Positions 9,627 through 18,890 are shown, counted from the first letter of the stretch. The stretch: 40,822 nucleotides of DNA from Gammaproteobacteria bacterium (GCA_029863705.1 JAOTUU010000008.1:1-40822); one strand, 5' to 3'. Program-made: numbers and translations. The notes: generated by a model from the sequence alone, not told the origin.

Positions 9627-11216
9627 ATGCGTGCCTCTCGTTTTTCAAGTCTGCTCCTGATCTTCGTCTTTGCGCTGGTCTCATGTAACAGCAGCGACAC
9701 CGGACAAAGCGCGACTCAATCTCCCGCGACCGAAGACCAGATCGTAACTCTGCTATTTACCAATGACGTCGAAAGTGCCTACGACCCTATACCGGCGTTT
9801 TGGCTGGACGATATTTCGATGATCGGAGGGATCGCTGAAATCACCACTCTGATCGAGTCGCTCCGCGAAACAGAGCCGAACGTATTTCTGTTCGATTCGG
9901 GCGATATTTTCACCGGAGCGCTGGCGAAACTCACGCTGGGCAAACTTGCTTTCGAACTCATGATAACGATGGGCTACGACGCCATGGCGATCGGCAATCA
10001 CGAATTCGAGTACGGCCACAAGATATTTGCGTGGGAGAAGAACAGAGCACCGTTTCCGGTTCTCGGCGCCAACTTCTACTACAAAGACACTGACCACCCC
10101 TACGCCCAGGCGCATGCAGTCATCGAGCGCAATGGCCTGCGCATCGGTGTAATCGGCATTATGGGACAGGACGCCGTCTCAGCCATCATTCCGTCTTACA
10201 TCGCCCCTCTGGATGTCCGCGATCCGGCCGACGCGGTTCGCAAGTCCGTTGCCGAATTGCGAGACCAGGTGGATCTTATCGTCTTGCTGACACATCAGGG
10301 TAAGACTGCGCCGATGCAAACTGACGCCGAATCGGATCCGAGGTTACAGCGAGATATCGACGCTGATATCGCACTCGCCGGCGCCGTCGAAGGCATTGAC
10401 GTCCTCTTTGCAGGACATGCCGATGCCGGAACACCAGAGCCAGTCGTCCACCCCGAAACCGGGACACTGATCATGCAGACGTACGGACAGGCAACGCATC
10501 TCGGCTATCTGCAACTCCGGCTGGATCGCGAGACCGGCGCCATTACAAGTTACGACGGCAAACTGATCCCGGTCGAATCTTCAAAACTCGACCCGGACCC
10601 GAGGATGCTCGCCAAGTTGAAGCACTATCGGGACCAGAACGCGGAGATCATGGCCAAGGTGGGTGCAACAGAGGCAGCAATGATTCGCCGCTATATCGAG
10701 GAATCGGATATCGGCAACCTGTTCGCCGATATCTTCGTAGCAGTAAGTGGCGCTGATATCGGGTTTGTGCACGGCGGCAGCCTGCGCAAGGATTTACCCA
10801 AGGGCGACATCCGCCTGGTGGATATCCTCGACTCTTACCCGTTTGTCGACGATGTGAATGTGAAAGAAATGAGCGGCGCACAGATTCGTCGTGCGCTGGA
10901 ACAATCGCTGACGTTTGAGCGCGGGATGCTGCAACTATCGGGACTCGAGATGATCTACGACCTGGATCAACCTGAATACAGTCGCATTGTGTCACTGAAA
11001 CGGAATGGCCAGCCGGTAGTCGACAGCGATCGCTTTACCGTGGCTGCACCTGGATTCCTGACCGAAGGCGGCGACCTTTACGATTCCTTTCCCGAATCTG
11101 AAGTGATTCAAAGTTTCGGCAAGGTATCCGATGTCATTATCGAGCACTTTCGCAACCACGAAGTTGTCAGCCTGCCCAAACGCGGTCGACAGTTGGAAAC
11201 TGTAAAAAGTCAGTAG
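9627..11216 (+). CDS. UshA-like 5'-nucleotidase/metallophosphatase lipoprotein
   Basis: Lipobox FALVSC; VTLLFTNDVESAY; DSGDIF; GNHEFEYG; LTHQGK; FAGHADAG; C-terminal 5'-nucleotidase domain 'HGGSLRKDLPKGDIRLVDILDSYPF'. Confidence 0.9.
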   Translation: MRASRFSSLLLIFVFALVSCNSSDTGQSATQSPATEDQIVTLLFTNDVESAYDPIPAFWLDDISMIGGIAEITTLIESLRETEPNVFLFDSGDIFTGALAKLTLGKLAFELMITMGYDAMAIGNHEFEYGHKIFAWEKNRAPFPVLGANFYYKDTDHPYAQAHAVIERNGLRIGVIGIMGQDAVSAIIPSYIAPLDVRDPADAVRKSVAELRDQVDLIVLLTHQGKTAPMQTDAESDPRLQRDIDADIALAGAVEGIDVLFAGHADAGTPEPVVHPETGTLIMQTYGQATHLGYLQLRLDRETGAITSYDGKLIPVESSKLDPDPRMLAKLKHYRDQNAEIMAKVGATEAAMIRRYIEESDIGNLFADIFVAVSGADIGFVHGGSLRKDLPKGDIRLVDILDSYPFVDDVNVKEMSGAQIRRALEQSLTFERGMLQLSGLEMIYDLDQPEYSRIVSLKRNGQPVVDSDRFTVAAPGFLTEGGDLYDSFPESEVIQSFGKVSDVIIEHFRNHEVVSLPKRGRQLETVKSQ

Positions 11217-11227
11217 CGAGAAATCTC

Positions 11228-12376
11228 ATGCCGGTCGACGAACTCGAAATTCAGGCCGCGGTTGCGCACAGCAGCGGCGAGCCTTTTGTTACCGAGAAGC
11301 TTCACTTAAGAGCTCCTGCGGCCAACGAAATACGCGTAAAGATCATTGCTACCAGCGTGTGTCACACGGACTTGATGACCAAAGACGAGGCTCTTTGTGA
11401 GTTTCCCATTGTTCTTGGCCACGAGGGTGCCGGGGTTGTTCACGCGTTGGGCGATAGCGTCACTGAGTTTGATATCGGGGACCATGTTGTCCTGAGTTAC
11501 GATTATTGCGGTCAGTGTCGACAGTGCAAGGACCACAAACCCTCGTACTGCAACGACCATGGCAGCTTGAACTTCGCCGGAATCAGGCCCAACGGGGACA
11601 AGACGCATCGTCGTCCGGTTAGTGAAACGGCGGACGTGTTTGGCTCTTTCTTCCAGCAGTCATCATTCGCAACGTATGCGCTGAGTCATGTCAGCAACAC
11701 GATCAAGGTGGACAAATCCCTGCCCTTGCCAATGCTGGCACCACTGGGCTGCGGTGTGCAGACCGGTGCGGGCACGGTCCTGAATACGCTGCAGGTTAAA
11801 TCGGATACCAGCATTGTTGTGTTCGGCTGCGGCTGCGTTGGTCTTTCGGCGATTATGGCTGCGAAAGTGGCGGACGCGAAAAATATCGTGGCGGTGGATG
11901 TCAATCCGGCTCGCCTGCAAATGGCTCTCGACCTGGGTGCCAGCCACGCTCTCGCGCCAGCAGATTTTGCCGAGGCCGCGTCACTGGTCGAGCATGTGAA
12001 GTCCATTTCACAGGGCAGCGGTTGTCAATATGCTATCGATACCACGGGTGTACCCAGCGTTCTCCGCCAGGCCTTCGATTGTTGTGGGCCGCTCGGTGTG
12101 ACGGCAATGATTGCGCCTGGCGTACCTGGCACGGAAGTGTGTATCGAGATGCTGGGCCTGCTGCCCGGCAAGTCCTTACGCGGGGTTATACAGGGCGACT
12201 CGGTCTCAAAGATTTTCATACCTGAGCTGATTGATCTTTGGCAGCGAGGCCAGTTTCCTTTCGAAAAAATGCTTACAAGATATGCATCGATCGACAAAAT
12301 TGAAGATGCCGCGCAGGCAATGGGTCGCGGCGAAATTATCAAGCCCATCGTAATTATCGACCCGGAGTTTGAGTAG
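11228..12376 (+). CDS. Zn-dependent alcohol dehydrogenase (MDR family, class III/aryl-alcohol type)
   Basis: SVCHTDLMTKD; GHEGAGVV; structural Zn CGQCRQCKDHKPSYC; Rossmann 'VFGCGCVGLSAIM'. Confidence 0.92.
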   Translation: MPVDELEIQAAVAHSSGEPFVTEKLHLRAPAANEIRVKIIATSVCHTDLMTKDEALCEFPIVLGHEGAGVVHALGDSVTEFDIGDHVVLSYDYCGQCRQCKDHKPSYCNDHGSLNFAGIRPNGDKTHRRPVSETADVFGSFFQQSSFATYALSHVSNTIKVDKSLPLPMLAPLGCGVQTGAGTVLNTLQVKSDTSIVVFGCGCVGLSAIMAAKVADAKNIVAVDVNPARLQMALDLGASHALAPADFAEAASLVEHVKSISQGSGCQYAIDTTGVPSVLRQAFDCCGPLGVTAMIAPGVPGTEVCIEMLGLLPGKSLRGVIQGDSVSKIFIPELIDLWQRGQFPFEKMLTRYASIDKIEDAAQAMGRGEIIKPIVIIDPEFE

Positions 12377-12380
12377 TTAC

Positions 12381-13829
12381 ATGCAACTGAAAAATAAAGA
12401 TTTGTTGTTGACCGACGGCTGGATCAATGCAGCGGAGTTTCGTTCAAAGCGGCAGTTCGCTGTAGATGACCCCGCCACACGCGAAGACATCGCAACGGTT
12501 AGCGATCTCGACGCGACGCACGCGAAGCAGGCAATTGCCGCGGCAACAACAGCATATGGCCATTGGAAAACTGTTCCCTCGCAGGAACGGATCCATGCCG
12601 TTCTGCGTTGGGCGGAACTAATTGAGGAGAACGCCGAAGACCTGGGTGTAATCATAAGCACCGAGAGCGGCAAGCCGCTGCGCGAGGCAAAAGGTGAATC
12701 CCTGCAGTGCGCGGCGTTGTTGCGCTGGTACGCCGATGAAATCCAACGGTGGAACACAGACAATCGTCCCGCGCCTGTTTCGGGTCAGCAAAACTATACG
12801 ATCAAGCAGCCCGTCGGCGTCGTTGCATGTATTACGCCATGGAATTTCCCGGCGGCCTCGGTGATCGTTAAGGCCGGTGCCGCCATCCTTACTGGCTGCA
12901 CGACCATTGTTAAACCATCCGACCTGACCCCACTTATCGCACTGGCATTCGCGCGTCTGTCTGCCGCCGCAAACCTGCCTGCCGGCGTTTTCAACGTACT
13001 GCCCTGCAAAGACCCGACGGAAATCGGCAACGAGCTTTGCAGCAATCCGGATGTACGCATGCTGTCGTTCACCGGGTCGACCCGGGTGGGCAAGAAACTC
13101 TATGCCGCTTGTGGCGATACCGTTAAGCGACTCGCCCTGGAGTTGGGAGGCAATGCGCCGTTCATCGTATTCGATGACGCGGACCTGGATCTGGCGATTG
13201 ATGGCGCGATAGGCGCCCGCTATTACAACAGCGGCCAAATATGCGTCGGCGCCAATCGCTATTTTGTGCACAGTAGCGTTTACGGAGAGTTCGCGCGCAG
13301 GCTCGCAGACCGTGTCAGCAAGATGCAAGTCGGTAACGGCTTCGACCCATCCAGCGACATCGGCCCGATGATCAACCAGGCAGCGATAGACCGTCTGACG
13401 CATGTAATTGAAAGCGCGACCGAAATGGGCGCCGAAGTACTTGCGGGCGGTGGCCAGGACGATGCATCGACATTGTTTTTTCAACCCACCGTATTAATCG
13501 GCATGACTCCCGACATGCCGGCATATACAACCGAAATCTTTGGTCCCGTCACCTGCCTGTACGAATTCGAAAACGAAGATCAGGTCGTGGCGCTTGCCAA
13601 TAACACTGAAGCCGGCCTGGCTGCGTATGTCTACTCGCGTGATACCAGCCGCCTCGCAAGAGTTAGCGAAGCGCTGGAAGCGGGTGTCGTGGGTGCAAAT
13701 TCATCCTCAATCTTTGCCAACGACTTGCCGTTCGGTGGCATCAAGCAATCCGGCCTTGGCCGGGAGCATGGTTCCCAGGGGCTTGAGGAATACGTCGAGA
13801 CGAAAAGTATCTGCCTGGTGTCGCAATGA
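12381..13829 (+). CDS. NAD(P)-dependent aldehyde dehydrogenase (succinate-semialdehyde dehydrogenase-like)
   Basis: 'VACITPWNFPAASVIVKAGAAILTGCTTIVKPSD', 'LALELGGNAPFIVFDDADLD', 'NSGQICVGANRY'; ATG at 12381 preferred (the track start at 12369 is TTG). Confidence 0.92.
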   Translation: MQLKNKDLLLTDGWINAAEFRSKRQFAVDDPATREDIATVSDLDATHAKQAIAAATTAYGHWKTVPSQERIHAVLRWAELIEENAEDLGVIISTESGKPLREAKGESLQCAALLRWYADEIQRWNTDNRPAPVSGQQNYTIKQPVGVVACITPWNFPAASVIVKAGAAILTGCTTIVKPSDLTPLIALAFARLSAAANLPAGVFNVLPCKDPTEIGNELCSNPDVRMLSFTGSTRVGKKLYAACGDTVKRLALELGGNAPFIVFDDADLDLAIDGAIGARYYNSGQICVGANRYFVHSSVYGEFARRLADRVSKMQVGNGFDPSSDIGPMINQAAIDRLTHVIESATEMGAEVLAGGGQDDASTLFFQPTVLIGMTPDMPAYTTEIFGPVTCLYEFENEDQVVALANNTEAGLAAYVYSRDTSRLARVSEALEAGVVGANSSSIFANDLPFGGIKQSGLGREHGSQGLEEYVETKSICLVSQ

Positions 13830-14398
13830 CGACGGAACACCAAAGCTGTCGCTCCGCCTTTATGCACATGAGTGAAGTCAGCAAGAGGCAACAAGTTCGC
13901 AATTTCGTCCAGTCACTGGATATGAGCGATTACCTGGTCGAGACGGACCTCTTTCCCAGAGAGGTGCTGGAAGCATACAGCGCACTCAATATGGAAATGA
14001 AAATCACCGACGAGCAAGCGCAGTACGTGGACGAGCAGCGGGGTGGCTCTCAGGGCAACTATCGCGAAGGCATGAAGCAAAAGATTGCAAACGTGGTTGA
14101 TTGCCTGGCCCACTATCCGCAATCAAAGCGTGCGGTAATTACCGTTTGTAACGAGCCTATGCCCGAACACAGCGATGACGCGAATGCCAAGTGTCTGCGT
14201 GAACTACACCTTTATCTGGATGAGGAAGACAAGCTTAGCGGTACTGTGTTCTTCCGTGCCCAGGCGGCTTTCCTGTTTCCGAAGAACATCCATCTGATCG
14301 GCTCGATAATGTCGGAGATAGCACGGCAGCTGCCACAGAAACCAGCATTGGGAAGTTTGTTCTATCTGGCAACGGTACTGGTTGCGGATCGGTCTTAG
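13826..14398 (+). CDS. Small thymidylate-synthase-like protein (tentative fold assignment)
   Basis: ATGA overlap with the upstream ALDH stop; 'SKRAVITVCNEPM...NAKCLRELHLYLDEEDKLSGTVFFRAQAAFLFPKNIHLIGSIMSEIARQL' parallels the ThyA core 'RRAIVSLWN...PCHxxFQFYVxDGKLSCQLYQRSxDxFLGLPFNIASYA'. Confidence 0.55.
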   Translation: MTTEHQSCRSAFMHMSEVSKRQQVRNFVQSLDMSDYLVETDLFPREVLEAYSALNMEMKITDEQAQYVDEQRGGSQGNYREGMKQKIANVVDCLAHYPQSKRAVITVCNEPMPEHSDDANAKCLRELHLYLDEEDKLSGTVFFRAQAAFLFPKNIHLIGSIMSEIARQLPQKPALGSLFYLATVLVADRS

Positions 14399-15318
14399 AC
14401 CTGAATACCGTTCAAATCACACATGGCGCCCAATGCGATGCTGATGGCGCCCTCCACGCTGGCTGCGTAATCAAGAATAGCGGTACTGGCTGTCGGCTTA
14501 CTGATGATGGGACATATAGTGCCAACCAGGCAGCCCAGGTGGCCGGCAACATGAAACAACAAGCTTGACTCCATTTCCATATTTACGACCCTTTGGTCCT
14601 GCACCTGCAGATCAGACAGCTGTGTCTTGATGGACGGGACCGTATTCACAAGACCCTCTATGTATCGGCCAGACGGCCCGTAGAAACCCGGCGTCGCGGC
14701 GGTGATCCCGGTGACGTAATCGACATTCAGGGAGCTTGCGCGGTCAGCCAGTGCGGCCACTACGCTCGGCGAGGCCTTGGCGGCGTAAGGGATTATTTTG
14801 CTCCGGAACCTCGCAGCCTCCGAAGTCGAATTTACAAGTATTTCAAATGCTTGCCGCTCAATATCTGTGACGACCTGGTCGGCTGGCGGATGATCGTAGT
14901 ACAAACCGGCGTTATCCAGCCCGAGCGCATAAGTTGATATCGCCATTGTTCCCGGTTCGATATCGTCCTGGGTTCCTGCAGAGGTCCCGATGCGGATGAA
15001 TTTCAGCGGCGCTGTTCCCGACCGATACTCGCTACTGTCGAAATCGAAAGCATGCACCGTGTATGCTTCGACCAACGCGATTTCGACGTTGTCGACCCCG
15101 ATGCCGGTGCCAATAACGGAAACCGGCATACCCTTGTAACTACCCGTAAAAGTGACGTATTCCCTGTGCCTTACTTCGGCACTGACAGTGTCGAATCGTT
15201 TGGCCACCCGAGTCGCCCGAGCCGGGTCACCCACCAGGAAAACATTTGCAGCCAGTTGACCCCTGGTCAGACCGAGATGGAGAACCTTGCCATCAATGAC
15301 GACGATCTCTGACTTCAT
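14395..15318 (-). CDS. udp: Uridine phosphorylase / nucleoside phosphorylase family (PNP_UDP_1)
   Basis: 'VFLVGDPARATRVAKRFD', 'VIGTGIGVDNVEIALVEAY', 'IRIGTSAGTQDDIEPGTMAIS', 'VVNMEMESSLLF'; ATG at 15318 preferred over 15402. Confidence 0.85.
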   Translation of the reverse strand: MKSEIVVIDGKVLHLGLTRGQLAANVFLVGDPARATRVAKRFDTVSAEVRHREYVTFTGSYKGMPVSVIGTGIGVDNVEIALVEAYTVHAFDFDSSEYRSGTAPLKFIRIGTSAGTQDDIEPGTMAISTYALGLDNAGLYYDHPPADQVVTDIERQAFEILVNSTSEAARFRSKIIPYAAKASPSVVAALADRASSLNVDYVTGITAATPGFYGPSGRYIEGLVNTVPSIKTQLSDLQVQDQRVVNMEMESSLLFHVAGHLGCLVGTICPIISKPTASTAILDYAASVEGAISIALGAMCDLNGIQV

Positions 15319-15369
15319 ACTTGAAAATACCCGGCACGTGAGAAATGTGTTAATGAAGATTATTACACT

Positions 15370-17169
15370 TTGCTGGCGGCGCGACGATTGAGTGACATAC
15401 ACATACTAATTATTGGCGGTGCATCACTCGACACGCTGGATGGTGCTGATCAGCTGGTTGCCGGCGGCGCCGGTATGTACACAGCAATGGCATCGCGGCG
15501 CAGCGGCGCGTCGGTTACTTTGTTCGCACCAAGGCCGGAACCGGTTCCGGCCGCCCTGCAGCAGGTTGCCGCGAGCGTGTCGTGGCTCGGTCCGACCGTC
15601 GCGCAGCAAGACCTGCCACATTTTGAGATAACACACCGGGATGGCGAGACCCGATACGTGCAGGCACGCTTTGGCGCGGAGGCGTCGATATCACCGGCGA
15701 GTCTGCCCGCCGATCTGTCCGGCTTTGACTGCGTCCATCTTGTGCCGCTCGGCAATATCCGCAACCAATACGATTTTATGCTCGCCTGCCGCGCAAATGG
15801 CGCACGCAGGATATCTGCCGGAACCGCCCTTGATTTGATTGACGAACAGCCGGATGACGCGTCTGCTCTCTTGGATGGGGCGGACTTCTTTTTCATGAAT
15901 GAGAAAGAGGCCGTACGCTTGTTTGGATCGATGGCTGCAGTCAGGTCCCGAACCGGGCAGACGATTTTTGTTACCCAGGGCAGTGATGGTGCGACGGTTG
16001 TGCAGGGCGACATTGCTACTCAGTTACCCGGCGTTGCGGCAACAGTCCGGGATCCGACCGGCGCTGGGGACACCTTTTGTGGCGCAACACTTGTCGGCTT
16101 GTCACGAGGTCATCACCCGGTCATGGCGGCGCGCAATGCGATGCCACTTGCGGCACAAATGATCGGAGACGTCGGACCGGCCGCACTATTGCTCTCATCG
16201 CCGCCACCAGGCTCACCGACTGACGAGCGTGTAGTTGTTAGCCCTGCACAGATAAGTCGAATCGCTGCGCTGATATCCGAACTCGAGGATGTCACGCCAT
16301 ACGCATTTACAGGCCCTGACCTTCCGAGGCCTGGTCACCCGGCATCGCTTGATTATTTCTTCGCGTCAACGCTACAGCAGTTCAGCTTCTGGTCGACGAA
16401 CGGCGGTCGATACGAACGCCCGCTGGTCGCCACCGTCGACGGAGAAGAACGCAAGGGTGCGTTCTATCTGTTTCGTGCCTATCTCCGCTGGCTCGAAAGT
16501 AGTCCGGAGATGCTAACGCCCGCGGGCCAGGCGGAACTGAGCAACGCAGACATGAAGGCAGTGTTTCGCGCCGATGACGGCACGCATCCGATGCCCGCCC
16601 TCGAATTACACCTGCAGTTGGCGCGCCAGTACGGGCGCGACATGCTGGCGCTCGGTCTGACGCCGCAGGAGGTGCTGGAGCAGGTCAATACCTCAGCTAC
16701 GCCGCTGCGCACGCTGTTTCAAATCCTCGATCATGTCGGCGGTTACAAAGAAGACCCGCTGCGAAAAAAGGCGGCGCTACTGGCCATCATCTTGCAGCAA
16801 CGGCCGGAAGCGTTCCTTGCCAGCCGCGAAGACAAAGTGCCGCCCGTGGTCGACTACCATGTCATGCGCTCCTGCCTGCGCACCGGCCTGGTCGACGTGG
16901 TGGACAACGAGCTCGCGAGCAAGTTGGTCGGGCGACAACTATTGTCCCAAGCCGAAGAGTGGGCGGTGCGAAACGCCGCACACCATGCCGTTGAACGCGT
17001 CGTCTCTGAATCAGGTAAGAGCATGGGCGCGGTGGACTGGTTCTTTTTCCAGGCGCGCAAACGCTGCCCCGAAATGACTGAACCACGCTGCAGCTTTTGT
17101 GCGGTCGAACCTGTTTGCGCCAAGCGCAAAGAGCTTTTTCAACCAGTACGCAGGACGAGCTTTTACTGA
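15370..17169 (+). CDS. PfkB-family kinase fused to a Qng1 (queuosine-nucleotide N-glycosidase/DUF2419)-like HhH-glycosylase-fold domain with C-terminal EndoIII-type Cys cluster
   Basis: PfkB: GGAGMYTAMASRRSGA, NEKEA, DPTGAGDTFCGA. Qng1-like: LDYFFASTLQQFSFWS, KGAFYLFRAYLRWL, FRADDGTHPMPALELHLQLARQYGRDML, DPLRKKAALLAIIL, VVDYHVMRSCLRTGLV. Tail CPEMTEPRCSFCAVEPVC (C-x7-C-x2-C-x5-C). The start is TTG at 15370 or, more likely, TTG at 15388 (MSDIHILIIGGASLD). Confidence 0.75.
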   Translation: MLAARRLSDIHILIIGGASLDTLDGADQLVAGGAGMYTAMASRRSGASVTLFAPRPEPVPAALQQVAASVSWLGPTVAQQDLPHFEITHRDGETRYVQARFGAEASISPASLPADLSGFDCVHLVPLGNIRNQYDFMLACRANGARRISAGTALDLIDEQPDDASALLDGADFFFMNEKEAVRLFGSMAAVRSRTGQTIFVTQGSDGATVVQGDIATQLPGVAATVRDPTGAGDTFCGATLVGLSRGHHPVMAARNAMPLAAQMIGDVGPAALLLSSPPPGSPTDERVVVSPAQISRIAALISELEDVTPYAFTGPDLPRPGHPASLDYFFASTLQQFSFWSTNGGRYERPLVATVDGEERKGAFYLFRAYLRWLESSPEMLTPAGQAELSNADMKAVFRADDGTHPMPALELHLQLARQYGRDMLALGLTPQEVLEQVNTSATPLRTLFQILDHVGGYKEDPLRKKAALLAIILQQRPEAFLASREDKVPPVVDYHVMRSCLRTGLVDVVDNELASKLVGRQLLSQAEEWAVRNAAHHAVERVVSESGKSMGAVDWFFFQARKRCPEMTEPRCSFCAVEPVCAKRKELFQPVRRTSFY

Positions 17170-17219
17170 CGTCGTGATTTTCCCGGTGCTAGACTTGCCG
17201 TCCGCATCGGGGAAAAAAT

Positions 17220-18725
17220 ATGCTCAACGGAAAACATCTCATTGCCGGCAGCTGGGTCGCTGGTGAATCGACGTTTGAAAACGCGCCTGTTTTGGGCGCT
17301 GTCGACCAATTCGCAGTTGCTACTGCGGATCACGTCGATGCGGCGGTGCTTGCGGCCGAGCAGGCATTCTTGTCCTATGGAAATTCGAGCAGAAAAGATC
17401 GAGCGGCATTCTTGCGCACGATCGCAGACGAATTAGAGTCACGCGGTGAAGCCATTACCGCGATCGGCATGCGGGAAACGGGGCTTCCGGAAGTGCGCCT
17501 GAACGGAGAGCGCGGTCGAACCGCTGGTCAATTCAGGCTCTTCGCCGATCATATTGAGGCCGGTGATTATCTGGATCGAAGACATGATGAGGCCTTGCCG
17601 GATCGCGAACCGCTGCCGCGACCTGACCTTCGCTTGATGCAGCGCCCGGTGGGTCCGGTTGCTGTTTTCGGTGCGTCGAACTTTCCGCTCGCCTTTTCGG
17701 CCGCGGGCGGTGATACGGCCGCGGCCCTCGCGGCAGGATGTCCTGTTGTAGTCCGAGGCCACTCGGCTCACCCCGGGATATCTGACCTCGTGGCGCAATC
17801 CGTCGATGCTGCAATCAAGACCTGTGGCATACATCCCGGAACGTTCTCCCTGATTCAGGGTGGGGATCACTCGGTCGGTCATGCCCTCGTCAGCCATCCC
17901 CTGATCAGGGCTGTCGGATTCACTGGCAGCCTGGCCGGAGGGCGCGCACTGTTTGATTTATGCGCCGCTCGCCCGGAGCCCATTCCGTTTTTTGGCGAGC
18001 TCGGTTCCGTTAACCCAATGTTTCTGCTTCCCGCAGCACTTGCCTCGCGTAGTGAGTCGATCGCCATCGGGTGGGCCGAATCGTTGACCATGGGGGCGGG
18101 CCAGTTTTGCACAAACCCCGGTATTGCTGTGCTTGCCAGGGGAAGCGACGCTGACGCTTTTGTTGTTGCTGCCAAGGGTGCTTTGAACAAAGTCGAAGCC
18201 CAAACCATGCTGACCGATGGCATCGCTTCTGCATTTCGCGATGGCCGCGAAGACATGCAAGCCGTGGCTGGTGTGACTGAGGTACTCGGTAAGACCTGTG
18301 GTGGTCGCAGCGTAGAGCCGTATCTCTTTGTCACAAGCGGTGAAGACTGGTTCGCGAACGAATTATTAAGCGAAGAAGTCTTCGGCCCGCTTGGCATGGT
18401 AGTGATCGCCAAAGACGCGGATGAAATGATCGCCATCGCAGATGCTCTCAAAGGCCAGCTAACCTGCACACTGCATATGGACGACGGTGACACCGAGTTG
18501 GCTCGAACGCTGCTGCCAATACTTGAACGCAAAGCAGGTCGAATTCTAGCCAATGGATTCCCGACGGGCGTCGAAGTTTGCGACTCAATGGTCCACGGCG
18601 GACCCTATCCCGCGTCGACGAACTTCGGCGCAACTTCAGTCGGTACTATGTCCATCCGACGGTTTCTCAGGCCGATCGCGTACCAGAACATACCTACAGA
18701 GATTCTCCCCACAGACTTGATTTGA
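17220..18725 (+). CDS. Aldehyde dehydrogenase, alpha-ketoglutaric semialdehyde (2,5-dioxovalerate) dehydrogenase-like
   Basis: 'LNGKHLIAGSWVAGESTF', 'RPVGPVAVFGASNFPLAFSAAGGDTAAALAAGCPVVVRGHSAHPG', catalytic 'FFGELGSVNP' and 'GAGQFCTNPG'. Confidence 0.88.
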   Translation: MLNGKHLIAGSWVAGESTFENAPVLGAVDQFAVATADHVDAAVLAAEQAFLSYGNSSRKDRAAFLRTIADELESRGEAITAIGMRETGLPEVRLNGERGRTAGQFRLFADHIEAGDYLDRRHDEALPDREPLPRPDLRLMQRPVGPVAVFGASNFPLAFSAAGGDTAAALAAGCPVVVRGHSAHPGISDLVAQSVDAAIKTCGIHPGTFSLIQGGDHSVGHALVSHPLIRAVGFTGSLAGGRALFDLCAARPEPIPFFGELGSVNPMFLLPAALASRSESIAIGWAESLTMGAGQFCTNPGIAVLARGSDADAFVVAAKGALNKVEAQTMLTDGIASAFRDGREDMQAVAGVTEVLGKTCGGRSVEPYLFVTSGEDWFANELLSEEVFGPLGMVVIAKDADEMIAIADALKGQLTCTLHMDDGDTELARTLLPILERKAGRILANGFPTGVEVCDSMVHGGPYPASTNFGATSVGTMSIRRFLRPIAYQNIPTEILPTDLI

Positions 18726-18890
18726 ATTTGCGGTCAACTCAGCCTGCGCACACCGCAAGCAACTGTTCCAAGCTGTCCGCAGGACGACCTTCTACTGAAA
18801 CGCAATAAAGGCATGCTGATCGGCTGCCGCTCGGCTATAATTCCAGTGTTATATCCTATTGCCAATAATCAAAAACAATTGGGGAACGTC

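Noticed and set aside
12618-13484. 288-aa minus-strand ORF opposite the aldehyde dehydrogenase
   Set aside because: Fully antisense to a strongly supported ALDH; the translation is Arg/Cys-rich with no recognisable motif. Typical shadow ORF of GC-rich coding DNA.
15320-15370. Imperfect dyad GTGTTAAT...ATTACAC between udp and the PfkB fusion
   Set aside because: Arms do not match perfectly; too weak to call an operator without footprinting across species.
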